DNA of 64,000 nt from Pegoplata infirma. Its lineage: Eukaryota > Arthropoda > Insecta > Diptera > Anthomyiidae. The position numbers were made by a program, and so were the translations under genes. The notes beneath the pieces are model-generated. The model was not told the origin of the DNA. It saw only the letters and a program-made list of their open reading frames with translations, and did no database searches. This document shows, in pieces, positions 1 to 11,267 of the stretch (position 1 is its first letter; each line of letters starts with the position of its first letter). Location: assembly GCA_963921195.1 (NCBI GenBank), contig OY992537.1, positions 12,949,716-13,013,715 of the forward strand. The letters run 5' to 3'.

Positions 1-230
1 CTTTTTATAAAAAGTACCAAGATAGTATTTTTTTGAAGAAAGTGCTTTTTATAAAAAGTACCAAGATAGAAATTTTTTGAAGAAAATACTTTTTCTAAAA
101 AGTACCAAAATAGTACTTTTTATAAAAGTATCAAAAAAGTACCAACATAGTTTTTTTTACGAAAACGTACTATTTTAGTTAATTTTATAAAAAGAAAATA
201 AAACTATTTTGGTACTTTTTGTTAAAAGAA
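1..230. repeat. Short palindromic tandem repeats (AAAAAGTACCAAGATAG)
   Basis: A unit of roughly 45 bp containing a CTTTTTATAAAAAG palindrome and the motif AGTACCAAGATAG occurs about three times in direct orientation. An inverted relic (CTATTTTGGTACTTTTT) follows at about 203-220. It looks like the edge of a degenerate palindromic repeat that starts before the window. No coding potential is visible. Confidence 0.6.
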
Positions 231-1327
231 AAAATCGGAAAAATTTGGAATATTCTTACAATGCCTGTAAAGGGAACTATAAATCAGGGGCTACCAAGTT
301 TAACAGTCCTGTTTGTATTTTTACTAGCACTTCAATTTGTTAGTACACTTAACTTTAAAAATCCTACTTATTGTTAATTAAATTTTTTTTATAAAAAATT
401 TAGAAAATTAAAAATTCTTCCTTCTCTTGGCTAATAAATATAAAACTTTATATCATTAGTGCTATAAAAATTTATAAACATACTTTACAAGATACCCATT
501 AAAAAAAATCTAGTAAATAGTGTTGTTTAACAAAACAATATTCAAATTTACAACCTGTGTTTTGTTTTACGATCGGTAAAAACAGATACAATAGCAATGA
601 ATTTGAATTTGAATATCCTTTCCTGCATTTTAGTTTTAACATATGCCATCAAAAATACAGTTCATGTGAAAAACATTTTATGAAAAACGTAAAAAAGCTT
701 TTAATGTATGCAAAACTAAAATCGAATACATATACACTGGTGTTTATATATGTACGAGGACTATGCAAAACCAAACATGAGAGTTGAATGAATATAAAGT
801 GCAGTTTTTTAAGGAAGGAAAAAAGGTAGAATCTGGGCGAAATTTCATTTTGGATAAGGGCCTTCAAATTCTTGTGGAATAGAGGGAGGAAATTGACCAT
901 ACTCTTGACTTTATATAACTTTTTTTTTTTTAATCTAAACTTTCAGATTTTTTTTTATGTATTTATAGAATTGCAAGATTATTAAAGAATTTCTAACGAC
1001 ATCAAAAAATTTCCAAAATGTTCAGCTTTAAAATTCTGAGTCCACAAAAGACCGTTAAAAAGCAAGAAATTTTTTATCGAAATTAAAATCCATTAGGCAC
1101 GTCTCCGAAACTGAAAATGCAAATTCCTTCATTTGTGTCTGCAATTCCAGATCATGTTGGTAACCCTTGCGAAATAATGTAATAGACAAAAAAGTTGAAA
1201 GAAAGTATGAAGTGAGGTTGAGATTGCTAGAAATAGAATTGTAGTGTTGGAAACTGTCAAAATTTATTCTGTAGAAACTATAAATATTCACATATATAAA
1301 AAACAGTTTTCATTAACAAGACAAACC
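231..1327. other. AT-rich DNA, no feature recognised
   Basis: About 1.1 kb of AT-rich sequence with only short frames on both strands. I see no conserved domain and no terminal repeats. If the hammerhead-like RNA just downstream belongs to a Penelope-like element, this stretch could be the decayed 3' part of that element, but no reverse transcriptase or GIY-YIG motif is readable. Confidence 0.4.
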
Positions 1328-1400
1328 GACATTTAAAATCCTACTGATGATGACACTAACTGGGGTGTTTGAAACCGGTATGGGAAATACCAGAAATGTC
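1328..1400 (+). ncRNA. Probable type I hammerhead ribozyme
   Basis: The conserved core is present in order: CTGATGA (1344-1350), a hairpin, GAAA (1371-1374), then a GTA cleavage triplet (1378-1380). Stem I is formed by TCCTA (1339-1343) with TGGGA (1381-1385). After an internal loop it continues with seven perfect pairs, GACATTT (1328-1334) with AAATGTC (1394-1400). Stem II is GACAC/GTGTT (1352-1356 with 1365-1369, including one G-U pair) with an 8-nt loop; the pair next to the core is a U-U mismatch, which may weaken activity. Stem III is minimal, and ACCGGT (1374-1379) is self-complementary, as in hammerheads that act as dimers. Such minimal-stem-III hammerheads are known in Penelope-like retroelements and retrozymes. 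No element ORF was found beside it, so it is probably a relic. Confidence 0.72.
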
Positions 1401-1866
1401 TATATTTTTTAAAAATTCAATTTTTCTTCTGCATTTTTTCAACTTGAACCCATATAAGAAATATAATTAGAGCCCGTGCTCGATCTGTACTTACAGAAAA
1501 AATCAAATAAAATCATAGTCAATTACATTTATAATTGAATCATTGAAAACTTTTGTTAGTATAACAACTTTTAAAAATAAAAAGATTTTTTTTGTGCATT
1601 TTTGTTTACATTTTCACAAGAGGCCCTTTGTTGTCAGCTGCTCTAAATAAGAATATTTTCTCCACTCTGTTCTTAATCAGTGGTACCAGATGTTTCTAAA
1701 TTTAAAGCATTTTGATAATCAGGTAAGGTGTAACTGCTGCTTACGTAAAAGTACCAGCCTCAACCTATTGTGCAAGTAAAATAAACTGAATATGACAGTT
1801 GAAATTGGGTATGGGATCGTAAATGAGTTTTCATTCACGATTGCGCAAGCTCTTGTTGTTCAAGCA
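1401..1866. other. AT-rich DNA, no feature recognised
   Basis: I see no repeats shared with other parts of the window and no coding frame of note here. Confidence 0.4.
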
Positions 1867-1867
1867 C

Positions 1868-2460
1868 AGAAAAAAAAAATAGTAAATTTTTAATACTAAC
1901 TGTTGAGTAAAAAATTACTCAATTTTGCAACAGTAAACGATTTAATAGTATTGAGTCAACTTTTAATAAAAATTTATTAAACGTATTGCAAGAAATTTGA
2001 GTAAATTTTTAATTGAAACAAATTTTTCGTTTTTTTTAATTAAGTTTTTAATTGTGCCAAGTAAAAATTTACTCAAAATTTATCCATTTATTTTTTTTAA
2101 AGTTTAAAAAAGTTTCGCATTTTTGTTTTTACAACAAAAAAAAAAATTTTTTTTAAACTTTTACCAAATATATTTATGCCTTGAAGGCATAGACAAATTT
2201 TATAAAGATGAATTTAAACTTTGATATACAAAACACTATAAACTAAACGAGAATTCTAAAAACTAATAGAATTAAAAAAACTATTATATTATTTACTTAA
2301 ATTTAAAAAAAAATCTTGAAATTATGCTATGAGAATATCAAGGTTTTAATTAGTAAAGAAAATAATGACCTCGAGCCAGAATAAACATCCTCAAAATATT
2401 TTTTAAGAACCTTTTGAGTAAATTTTTTTTAAATATTTACTCAATTTTTTTGGAAATTTA
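1868..2460 (+). mobile_element. ACTCAATTTT repeat element (MITE-like), copy 1
   Basis: The stretch opens with CACAGAAAAAA and is built from repeated, partly inverted motifs such as GAGTAAAAAATTACTCAA and AGTAAATTTTTAAT. A related copy lies in inverted orientation at about 45080-45608, and a fragment at 46389-46625 shares GAGTAAAAAATTACTCAATT and CAACAGTAAACGAT with it. The ends read CACARAAAAA in both near-full copies, so it looks like a short nonautonomous terminal-inverted-repeat element. There is no ORF. Confidence 0.55.
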
Positions 2461-2940
2461 TACGAGTGAGAAGTGTGAGAAGACGATTTAAAGTAGACAA
2501 AAATTTTAGTTTGAAGCATCCGGAACTTTGAATATTGTTTTACTGTTTCTAAATTCCTTATGAAAATTGTGTCATCAATTTTGTATCAATCAATGCAATC
2601 TCCCCTTCAAAATTTCCATTAATCTGGCATCTTTTGACAAGCATGTATTTATAAACATCCGGTTCAGTCACCAGAAGCAATTGATTCTATTAATGTATAT
2701 TGTAACGAGGGAATTGTAAAAATGAAAAATAATAAAATAACTAAAAAAATACTACTACTTACAGATGCAGTTATGTAGTACAAAAAACTCAATTATGTGT
2801 AACATAAAATTTGAATATTGCCAAAAAACCAAAAAAAATATATATGAAAAACACAGAAAATGAATTTATAATTTTACAAATAAAAAAAATGTTGTTGATA
2901 AAACAAATAAAATTGAAAACAGTTTTTTTATACACTTCAA
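2461..2940. other. AT-rich DNA, no feature recognised
   Basis: Nothing beyond AT-rich sequence was recognised. Confidence 0.4.
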
Positions 2941-2941
2941 T

Positions 2942-4565
2942 TACGAGGGAAGTAACCCAACCGTTAAACACCGTTATACCTAAAACTTAAATATATTGGG
3001 AAAAATACCTCAAGTGAACACACTTTTCAAACCGATGTCATCCGATCGGATTTAAACTTGCATAACAGTGGATCGCGTAGAAGAAACACCCGTTCATTTT
3101 TTTCGCTGTATTTTTTAATAAAAAATGTCTTTTTATATGTTTTAGAGGGCTCTGACTCTGAATTTGACAAAAGCAAAAAAAAAAAAAAAAAATACGGTTT
3201 TTTATTTTCGCAATTTTGCAACATTCGCGTTTAATTTTTCTTTGCGTATAATTTTCTTTTAGTAATGCTTCAAATTCAAAAGTTTAACTAAAAAAAATAA
3301 ATAAAAATATACACATTTTTTTTTAAATTACAAATCTTCTATGAAAAATTATATAAAAACTGAAAAAACTCAAAAATCAAAAAATTTGGACCCCAATATC
3401 TCGTAAGCCATTACAAATTTCAAAAATTTAAGAACACACATAAATTCAGCGACCAAAAATCCATGTAGGACACACATTTCAATGAGTTTGGATAATTAGT
3501 TTTACCCTTTGACCGGGACTTTTGATTTTCGATCCACTGTGCAACAATCAGATCTATTGGGTAGTAGTTACCACACCAACTCTGAACGAGATCGGTGAAA
3601 AACTCGCTAAGTATGAGGGTGTCGAATTTTGACATTTAAGTCATAGGCCTCTTTTTCGGATTTATATAACTTTGTATAATATTATATAACTTTATAAAAA
3701 CATTTCAAGACCACAAAATTTGACCGATTTATTTTTTTTTCAAAATCGAAACTATTTGTGACTTTTTTTTTAACGAAAATCACTGTTTTATATTTTTTTT
3801 GGACTTAAAAGAATGCTTATATTTTTTCCTATGAGACTTATGTGGAACATATTTTTTTCCTATGAGACTTATGTGGAACATAAAAAATACGGCAGCAAAA
3901 ACCATATTTTTTTGAAATTTTGATGTAAAAAAAAAATTAGGGATTTGTTGAAATAAATCTCCCGATTCCTAATAACTTCGCCAAAATTTCCAAAAATATG
4001 ATTTTTTGCAGTTTGTGCTGGCGTAATTTTCATAGATACGTAGGTCTCAGCCCACTAGTGGACCACATAGGTCTCATGGGAAAAACAAAAGCTTCTTTTA
4101 AATTAAAAAAAAATTATATAAAAAGTGGTTTTTGTTAAAAAAAAATCAAAACAATTTCGATTTAAAAAGAGTCGGTCAAATTTTGTGGTCTTGAAAACTT
4201 TTTTTTTATTTTTCTTTAAATAGGTTAAACAAAGTACGTCAAAAACATTTTGAACAAAATTTTCTGAATAAGTTACATATATGGATCCGAAAAAGGGACT
4301 TGTTTATTAAAACGTAAGAATTCGAACCTAACTCAGCGAATTCGTTGCCGATCTCATTCAGAATTGGCGTGGTAACTATTACCCAATAGATCGCATTTTT
4401 GTGCAAGTTAAAGCCAGATCGGATTAAACCGATTTTAAATTTGGGGTGTCTTGGCTTATCGGCCATATAACTGATTGAAAATTTCGTTTCCACCTTATAA
4501 AAAAACATCTTCCTTTATTTTATTTCATATTTATGTATATAAAACTACCCAAAACCTACACGTTT
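2942..4565. mobile_element. Palindromic (foldback) repeat, old
   Basis: About 3540-3880 and 4040-4400 are imperfect reverse complements. For example ATCTATTGGGTA at 3552-3563 pairs with TACCCAATAGAT at 4380-4391, and AAGACCACAAAATT at 3707-3720 pairs with 4179-4192. A short tandem duplication around TATGAGACTTATGTGGAAC (about 3830-3882) lies near the centre. The sequence after 4440 (TTCGTTTCCACCTTAT, TTTGCATGAAAA) resembles the fragment at 51774-52017. I did not find a clear target duplication, so the outer limits are approximate. Confidence 0.6.
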
Positions 4566-5179
4566 GCATGAAAAAGAAATATATTTAACGAAGCCGAATT
4601 GTTGTGATAATATGCCACCGTTGCACAGTGCCACATTTGGCCAATCAAGCACGACAAAAATCAAAAAAAAAGTTCCCCGATTTTCATGATATGTTTGTAT
4701 GTATTATAGAACATTCCTAATAGCCCGAAAATAATCATATAAGAACGATAATTCGGTTCGCTACTAACAGGTGAGTGCATAAAGTTGCATCTTGTGAAAT
4801 CCTGTAAGTAGTGTTCATTATTTCGCATAAATTAAGTCGAGTTTAAACTGCTGGTACTTTTGAACAAAAAGAGATATTTATCCACTCTTTTTTGGTAATT
4901 TTAAAGGGTATTTAAGTGCTTTAAGTCATATCTTTTCTTTTTTTTAAACAAATTTTTTCTATTTTTTATTAAATTTTTAACAAAATACAATTATATGAAA
5001 AGAAAATTATATGTATATTTACTTTTTTTTTGATGGAATAAAACTTTTGTTTTTGGTCCGTATTGGTCGCCGGACTTTTTTAGATATATTAATCAATATC
5101 CATAGTACTTATTTTAACGGCTAAGTTTTGTGACCGTCTGCGACGCCGACTACAGTGGGGCGATATTTAAAACTTGTTT
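4566..5179. other. No feature recognised
   Basis: AT-rich sequence with no coding frame and no recognised repeat ends. Confidence 0.35.
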
Positions 5180-5470
5180 TTACATATTTTTTAAACATAT
5201 TTCAAAAAAACTGGGCGTGGCAGTTGTCTGACCGCCCCCTTTTTTTGTGATATTATTTCTACAGTCATTGAGAGTATATATTCCAAATTTAAAGAAATTA
5301 TAACCAAAATTACAAATTTTTATACAAGTGGGCGTGGCCCTTAACCGGCCTCCCATATTTTTCATAATGCTATTTTCGAAGTCAAAACAAATATTTATAC
5401 CGAGGTTCAAGTCATTATAATTAAAATTGGATTTTTGTCGTCCTAGATTGTCCAAACGTGGCAGTGCGTT
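5180..5470. repeat. Degenerate tandem repeat with GGGCGTGGC motif
   Basis: Two to three diverged units of about 115-120 bp each carry GGGCGTGGC followed by a GACCGCC/ACCGGCC-like block and then a longer AT-rich part with TATATTCCAAATTTAAAGA or a relative of it. GGGCGTGG-bearing tandem units are common inside insect transposon remnants. The 91-residue frame on the minus strand here is a translation of the repeat. Confidence 0.5.
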
Positions 5471-5644
5471 GGAAAGGCATTAAAAAGCTTTATTTCCATG
5501 TAAAAACATCATAAAGTTTCTAATACAAAATAGGTCAAAAATTCAAAAAAACATAAAATCGCCATCTTTGACCCATTTTTTTGAATAATATGCCAATACA
5601 CTCCAACCTTAAAATCGTCTCTTATATGTATGATGGGTTCTCGT

Positions 5645-6268
5645 CTACCGGGGCTCCTCTCTCTCCAAAATTGGTATGGGCTTAAAATTTTTTTAAAAAA
5701 AATTGAAAATTACTTAAAAATATTTTCTTTTCAATGCCGAGTAGCGGTTTTGGAATTTTAATATGGTGCCCAATTTTTTAAAATCATTACGGATTCGCTT
5801 GAAACTTTTTATATACGGGGTTTTGTGGTCAATTAAGAAGAATCTGAAGTTGGAATTTTAAAATTCAAAATGGCGGATTCAACATGGCGACCAATATTTT
5901 TTAAAAAATAAGCCGATTTGCTTTGTCTGAGGATAGATTTTCATATGGCAGATTCCAATTTAGCAACCCCACAAACCTTTGCGTAAAGAGTTTTAAGTAA
6001 ATCCGTTATTTAAAAATAAAAAAAGCCATGTTGGATCCGCCATTTTGAAAGTCCAAATGCAGATTCTTCTTTAGCGATCCGTAGAACCCGTGTATGAAGA
6101 GTTTTAAGCGAATCTGTAATATTTTTAAAAAAATTGGGCGCCATATTGTATACGAAATATTGAAATTTAAAAACCCCCACTCGGGATTGAAAAGTAAATA
6201 TTTTTAAGTAACTTCGAATTTTTTTTAAAAAATTTTAAGCCCATACCAATTTTGGAGAGAGCGGTGGC
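5645..6268. mobile_element. Palindromic foldback element, about 0.6 kb
   Basis: CTCTCTCCAAAATTGGTATGGG near 5660 is repeated in reverse complement near 6240-6262, and the arms match inward for about 300 bp (AAAATTACTTAAAAATATTTTC and AATCTGTAATATTTTTAAA-like blocks). The interior repeats ATTTTTAAAA and GATTC/GAATC motifs. There is no coding frame of note. The right end abuts a mini-me-like fragment at 6280. Confidence 0.7.
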
Positions 6269-6279
6269 CCGACTGTATA

Positions 6280-6500
6280 ATGGTCGGGATAGTTTCCTCG
6301 TTAGTTTGTAATTCCGTTTGTAACACCTCGAAATATCGGTGTAGAATACGTAAGAGTATATATCCCCGGTCGATTTTAAAAAATGCAGCGATGTCCGTCC
6401 ATCTGTTTTATCAGTCATATTTTCGAAAGTCATATATGAGGTTGCTAATTCTTGCCATATATATTTGTTATTGTTCCGGTCAGGTAGGTTTCGCATTATG
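6280..6500 (+). mobile_element. Mini-me-like element, 5' fragment
   Basis: Diverged copy of the dispersed family: GTTTGTAATTCCGTTTGTAACACCTCGAAATAT, split as ATTCCGTTTGTAACACCTCG with flanks, is followed by GCGATGTCCGTCCATCTG and CATATATATTTGTTATTGTTCCGG. The (GTCC)n run is reduced to one or two units. The 3' half is missing. Confidence 0.65.
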
Positions 6501-7022
6501 GTGAAATCGATATTTAGGAATTCAGAGTGTATACTTAAAATGAATTCTTTGAATAAATGAAATCTTTCTCCAATCCAAATTTTATCAGTTTACTACTATT
6601 AAATATATCGATTCAATGTTTTTATTTTGTAAAAATTTTTATGTTAACAAATAAATATCAAATAAACTTTTGCTATAATTTGATTTCAGCAAAGTAACAC
6701 AACTTCAAAAACAACAATAATATTACAAAATTTTCTAACGTTATCTCATCAAATATTGCAAAACAATATTCGAAATGACACAATAAACTTGAAAGTTTGT
6801 TTTCATAACACTTCAAATCGAACACTACACTAACAAAAAAGAGATAAAGGATTTGATCAAGTTTTAAAAATCAATGGGAACAAATGGGAAAATGGGGATT
6901 TAGACCAAAAATTGGCAAAAATTATTTTAACAAAAAAAAAAAAATCTCGTGAAAAAAATCTTCGTGAAATAAAATTTTCGCGAAAAAATCTATGTTACCG
7001 ATACAGCCACCTCAGCGACTTT
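6501..7022. other. AT-rich DNA, no feature recognised
   Basis: I see no repeat ends or coding frame. It separates two mini-me-like copies. Confidence 0.4.
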
Positions 7023-7023
7023 T

Positions 7024-7913
7024 TATACCCTCCACTCTAGTGATAGAGGGTATATATAAGTTTGTCATTCCGTTTGTAACACCTCGAAATATTGGTCTAG
7101 GACCCCATAAAGTATATATATTCATGATCCTCGATCGATTTTAAGATGATCTAGCGATGTCCGTCCGTCCGTCCGTCCGTCCGTCCGTCCGTCCGTCCGT
7201 CCGTCCGTCTGTCCGTCTGTCTGTCTGTCTGTTGAAAACACGCTAACTTTTGAAAGACTTTACGGAGGCTCCTGAAGTTTGGCATATATGTTGGGCATTT
7301 ACCTGGTCAGGTTGGTATTGCAATCCAGCGAAAGCGGTCCAGTGGTTCAAAAGTTATAAGCAAATGAGTGAATTTCGGCAAAGGTTTTTCTGGAGTTTAC
7401 GAGATAAAACACACGGTAACTTTCGAACGGCAATTCTTAGGGTGCTGAAGTGTGGTATATATATTTGCCGTTCCTCTGGTCCGGTTCGTTTTAAATTTCA
7501 GCCATATCGCTTTAGTGGTTCAGAAGTTATTAGCAAAACCGTAAATTTCAGATTCGCCTCACCTTAAATTCACATGTTGAAACCCCGTTAAACAGGTTTT
7601 AAAAACATTGGTAAGTCACAAAAATATTTTACAACGCATTTTTGTCACTCAAAAATATTTTTACACTAAAAGAAAAGAAAAAAAAATACACTCGAAAAAA
7701 ATTTTACACTCAAAAAAAATTTTACACCCAAAAAAAAATTTAGTAATTTTTTTTTTCAAAAATTAGTTAAAAAAAGTTTTTTTAAACAAAATAAAATATT
7801 TCTAATCAAAAATGTTATTTTTTCACTCTAGAAAATTTACTATAACTTAAAAAGGGCATTGTGGAGGGTATTCATAGATTCGGCCAAGTCGAATTTAAAT
7901 TTTCAACTTGTTT
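7024..7913 (+). mobile_element. Mini-me-like element, near full length (reference copy)
   Basis: The most complete first-subfamily copy. It begins with a hairpin, TATACCCTCCACTCTAG / GATAGAGGGTATA, followed by CATTCCGTTTGTAACACCTCG and CCCATAAAGTATATATATTC. A (GTCC/GTCT)n run follows at about 7159-7231. The middle carries AGCGTGTTTTCAACAG-like and TTTTGAAAGACTTTACGGAGG blocks. The end is GTGGAGGGTATTCATAGATTCGGCC-type sequence with the small palindrome ATTCGGCCAAGTCGAAT and then ACTTGT. Dipteran mini-me/DINE-1 repeats are known for (GTCY)n proto-microsatellites, hence the family call. The 105-residue frame inside is not a gene. Confidence 0.8.
7159..7231 (+). repeat. (GTCC)n/(GTCT)n microsatellite inside the element
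   Basis: About 18 consecutive GTCC or GTCT units, clearly longer than in the other copies of the window (for example 11105-11130, 53077-53096). This is the position where mini-me-type elements are known to seed microsatellites. Confidence 0.85.
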
Positions 7914-8846
7914 ATCTTTGAACTTTCCAGAAAGTTTTTGTCGAATGTTAAGTATACAAATCAAAAATTAAAACTTGCAGGATCGCCAGAGGAACACATA
8001 TCGAGTTGTGTACAGTCCCTCCAAAGTTTCTCATTGTTTAAACAATTTTACAAAGCTTTAAACAGGATTTTGCAAATTTTGTTTTACTCAGAAAAAATGT
8101 TTGTTCTTTAGAATGTGTGCGATCTTCTGAATGTTTAAGTAAGTGAAAACACGTTCTCTATTTTCTTAAAGTGTAAATCTTTCATACACAATATATTTTG
8201 GCAATTGCATATTCAGTTTTTTTTTCTTCTAGCAAGTAACAAAACTTTGTATGAGACAACAATATGTTGTGTATGTTTTCCGTATCCTGTTTATGTTTTT
8301 ATTGCGTTTCAAAAATATTTTGATTTTATTTTATAAGTTTAACCAACATGCTAACAACATTGAACTGTCTGAATTTTTAAACAAGTACTTTATAGAGAAA
8401 ATAAAAAAAGTTTTTCTTCATGTTATTATTTGTTGTTAAAAAATAATAATAATATTAAAAAGTTTAGCTACATTTTGTTGCCAAAATTTTATAGCATGAA
8501 AGAAAATAAAAATAAACAATTTGTGTAACAAAATATTTTTGTTTTTTTATTTAATGAATTTTTAAAACGATTTTTTCTTTTTTTTTAAAGAGGATTATTT
8601 ATAAATCATGAAAGTTTAATGAATTATAAAAATTTCTTTATGAATAAATTGAAAAAATATTACAACATATTAGTACATTTTAAAGAGTTTTCTAATAAGT
8701 TAGGAGGATTTTAAATATATTATATCTTTATTGTTTGTGCTACATCTATATATGTATTTTTTAACACAGACATAGATAATTAGATTTAGTAGGATCTAAA
8801 GAATAAGTACGGAAAATAAATATATCTAGAGAAAAAATTACTATAG
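7914..8846. other. AT-rich DNA, no feature recognised
   Basis: Short frames only and no shared repeats noticed. It lies between a mini-me-like copy and the foldback element. Confidence 0.35.
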
Positions 8847-8855
8847 AGTGTCTGT
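8847..8855 (+). repeat. 9-bp target-site duplication, left
   Basis: AGTGTCTGT, identical to 10181-10189. It immediately precedes the foldback element and does not extend further on either side. Confidence 0.8.
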
Positions 8856-10180
8856 TAAAGGTGTCCTAACGACTAAGGTAATTTTTCAAAATCACTTTTT
8901 AATACGTGGTAGGGTCCTAAATTGTAGTTTTGTATCTAAAAATGAGTGAGCCAAAATTTGGAGACAATCGGATAAAAATAACTCGTGCCGAAAATGGATT
9001 GAAGTTTTGGGACACTCTTATCTGATGAAAAAACACGTTTTTTCTAGTTTTTTGAAAAATATTGGTATATGCTATTTTTTGTTAATTTTTTTGTTAAGTA
9101 ATATGAAAATGGGAATAAATTACCTTTCCAAAAAGCTTAAAAAAATTCAAATCGGATGAAAAATAAGCATTTTACGCATACATGCCCCAGACCATTGCAT
9201 GGTTTTTAAAGCCAAAATTTGAAAATTTTCAAAATTTTTAGGCAAAAAAATAAAAAAAATTAAATTTTACTTTATAATTATATTAAATACATGTTATAGA
9301 TAAAAACTAACAGATATGGTAGTCTAACTTTTTTTTTTATTTGGCGTGGGTAGTGATATAATTTCCGCGGATTCCAAAGAAAATGAGTTTTTCTAAAATA
9401 ATTTAGCAAATATGGGAAACAGTTTTCTGTATTGTATTATACGAAGTGAAATACATAAATTCTGTAAATTTTTTGAGAATTCGGGCATCTTTAACCCCTT
9501 TTCGTCGAAGTGAAATGACAAATTTGAGTCGTTATACATTTCTATAATACAAAATATCTCCATATATCCGATTTCTCAAAAGTTACAGAATTTACGTTTT
9601 ACACTTCGATCCTCACAATAGAGCACAAATTTTCAAAAATTTGCTTAATTATTGTAGAAAAACGCATTTTATTTGGAATCCGCGGAAATTTTATCACTAC
9701 CCGCGCCAAATAAAAAAAAAGCTTGACTACCATATCTGCTATTTTTAATCTTAAACATGTTTTCAATTTGATCCTAAAGTAAAATAAAATTTTTACTATT
9801 TTTTTGCCTAAAAATTTTGAAAATTTGGAAATTCTGGCTCTAAAAACCATACAATGGTCTGGGGCATGTATGCGTAAAATGCTTATTTTTCATCCGATTT
9901 TAATTTTATTAGTCGTTTTGAAAAGGTAATTTAGTACCATTTTCATATTATTTCACAAAAAATTTAACAAAAAATATCAAATACCAATGTTTTTCCAAAA
10001 ACTAGAAAAAACGAGTTTTTCGTTCTTATAAGAATGTCCCAAAACTTCAATCCATTTTCGGCACGAGTTATTTTTAGCCGATTGTCCCCAAATTTTGGCT
10101 CACTCATTTTTAGATACTAAAGAACAATATAGGACCCTACCAGGTATAAAAAGGTGATTTTCGTTTTTAAGGACACCTCT
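8856..10180. mobile_element. Foldback element with ~0.6-kb terminal inverted repeats
   Basis: The two arms (about 8856-9483 and 9571-10180) are long, imperfect reverse complements. GGTGTCCT, GGTAGGGTCCTA, TCTAAAAATGAGTGAGCCAA, ACTCGTGCCGAAAATGGATT and CATGCCCCAGACCATTG appear in the same order in both. A short centre of about 90 bp separates them. A perfect 9-bp direct repeat flanks the element. Long inverted repeats with 9-bp duplications are typical of Foldback- and Mutator-like DNA elements. No transposase frame is present; the 83-residue minus frame at 9599-9850 lies in the right arm and is not conserved in the left arm. Confidence 0.85.
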
Positions 10181-10189
10181 AGTGTCTGT
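10181..10189 (+). repeat. 9-bp target-site duplication, right
   Basis: AGTGTCTGT, the right partner of the copy at 8847-8855. Confidence 0.8.
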
Positions 10190-10507
10190 GCATGGAAACG
10201 TATTGAAAGTACCATAAGTTTTAATAGCTTAAGAAGACCAATGGAAACACTTTTATGTGAAATTAAATTGATGTGAAAATTGCAATTAAATTTTCTCAGC
10301 TATTTTTCCGTGATTTCGAAATAGACAAACATAGCTCTCTATAAAGTACAAAGGGGTGAGCCATTAGATCTGATTTTTTTTTGTGGGAAATTTTTTTTTT
10401 TCGATTTGGAACGCCTGGAAAAATTTTAATTTGAGGCCGATCAAAGTTTTAGATTTTTGTTAAAAAAAAAAATGTGTCTTTCGACACATCATATTTCGAC
10501 ACATCAT
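10190..10507. other. Flank of the foldback, no feature recognised
   Basis: AT-rich DNA. 10365-10500 resembles the arm sequence of the foldback family at 40277-41568 (TTTGAGGCCGATC, TCTTTCGACACATCATAT) and may be a fragment of it. Confidence 0.4.
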
Positions 10508-11267
10508 ATGATAAGAAATATTTTATTTTGTGTAAATAACATTTTTTTTAGTAATTTTTGGAAAAAAAAAAATTTACTAATTTTTTTTTTTTGAGTGTAA
10601 AAGTTTTTTTGAGTGTAAAATTTTTTTTGAGTGTAAAATTTTTTTTGAGTGTATTTTTTTTTGTTTTGGTATAAAAATATTTTTGGGTGACAAAAATACG
10701 TTTTAAAATATTTTTGTGACTTACCAATGTTTTTAAAACAGGTTTAACGGGTTTTCAACACGTGAATTTAAGGTGAAGCTAATCTGAAATTCACGGTTTT
10801 GCTAATAACTTTTGAACCACTGGACCGATTTGGGTGAAATTTAATACGAACTAGGCTGGAGGAACGAAAAATATATGAGCCAAGCTTCAGCATCCTCAGA
10901 ATTGTTTTTCGAAAGTTATAGTGCTTTTTATCTCATAAATTCCCGAAAAACCCTTGCCGAAATTCAGTCTTTTGCCCATAACTATTGAACCACAGGACCG
11001 ATATCGCTGGATTGCAATACCAACCTGACCAGGTAAATACCCAACATATGTGCCAAACCTCAGGAGCCTCCGTAAAGTTTTTCAAAAGTTAGCGTGTTTT
11101 CAACAGACAGACAGACGGACGGACGGACGGACATCGCTAGATCGTCTTAAAATCGATCGAGGATCATGAATATATATACTTTATGGGGTCCTAGACCAAT
11201 ATTTCGAGGTGTTACAAACGGAATGACAAACTTATATATACCCTCTATCACTAGAGTGGAGGGTATA
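10508..11267 (-). mobile_element. Mini-me-like element, inverted copy
   Basis: Reverse-orientation partner of the copy at 7024-7913. It holds the TTTTTTTGAGTGTAAAA blocks, CACGTGAATTTAAGGTGA, TTCAACAGACAGACAG, CGATCGAGGATCATGAATATA and the terminal hairpin ACCCTCTATCACTAGAGTGGAGGGT at about 11240-11265. The tail end with the ATTCGGC palindrome is missing, cut near 10508. The GTCC-type run is short (about 25 bp). Confidence 0.8.
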
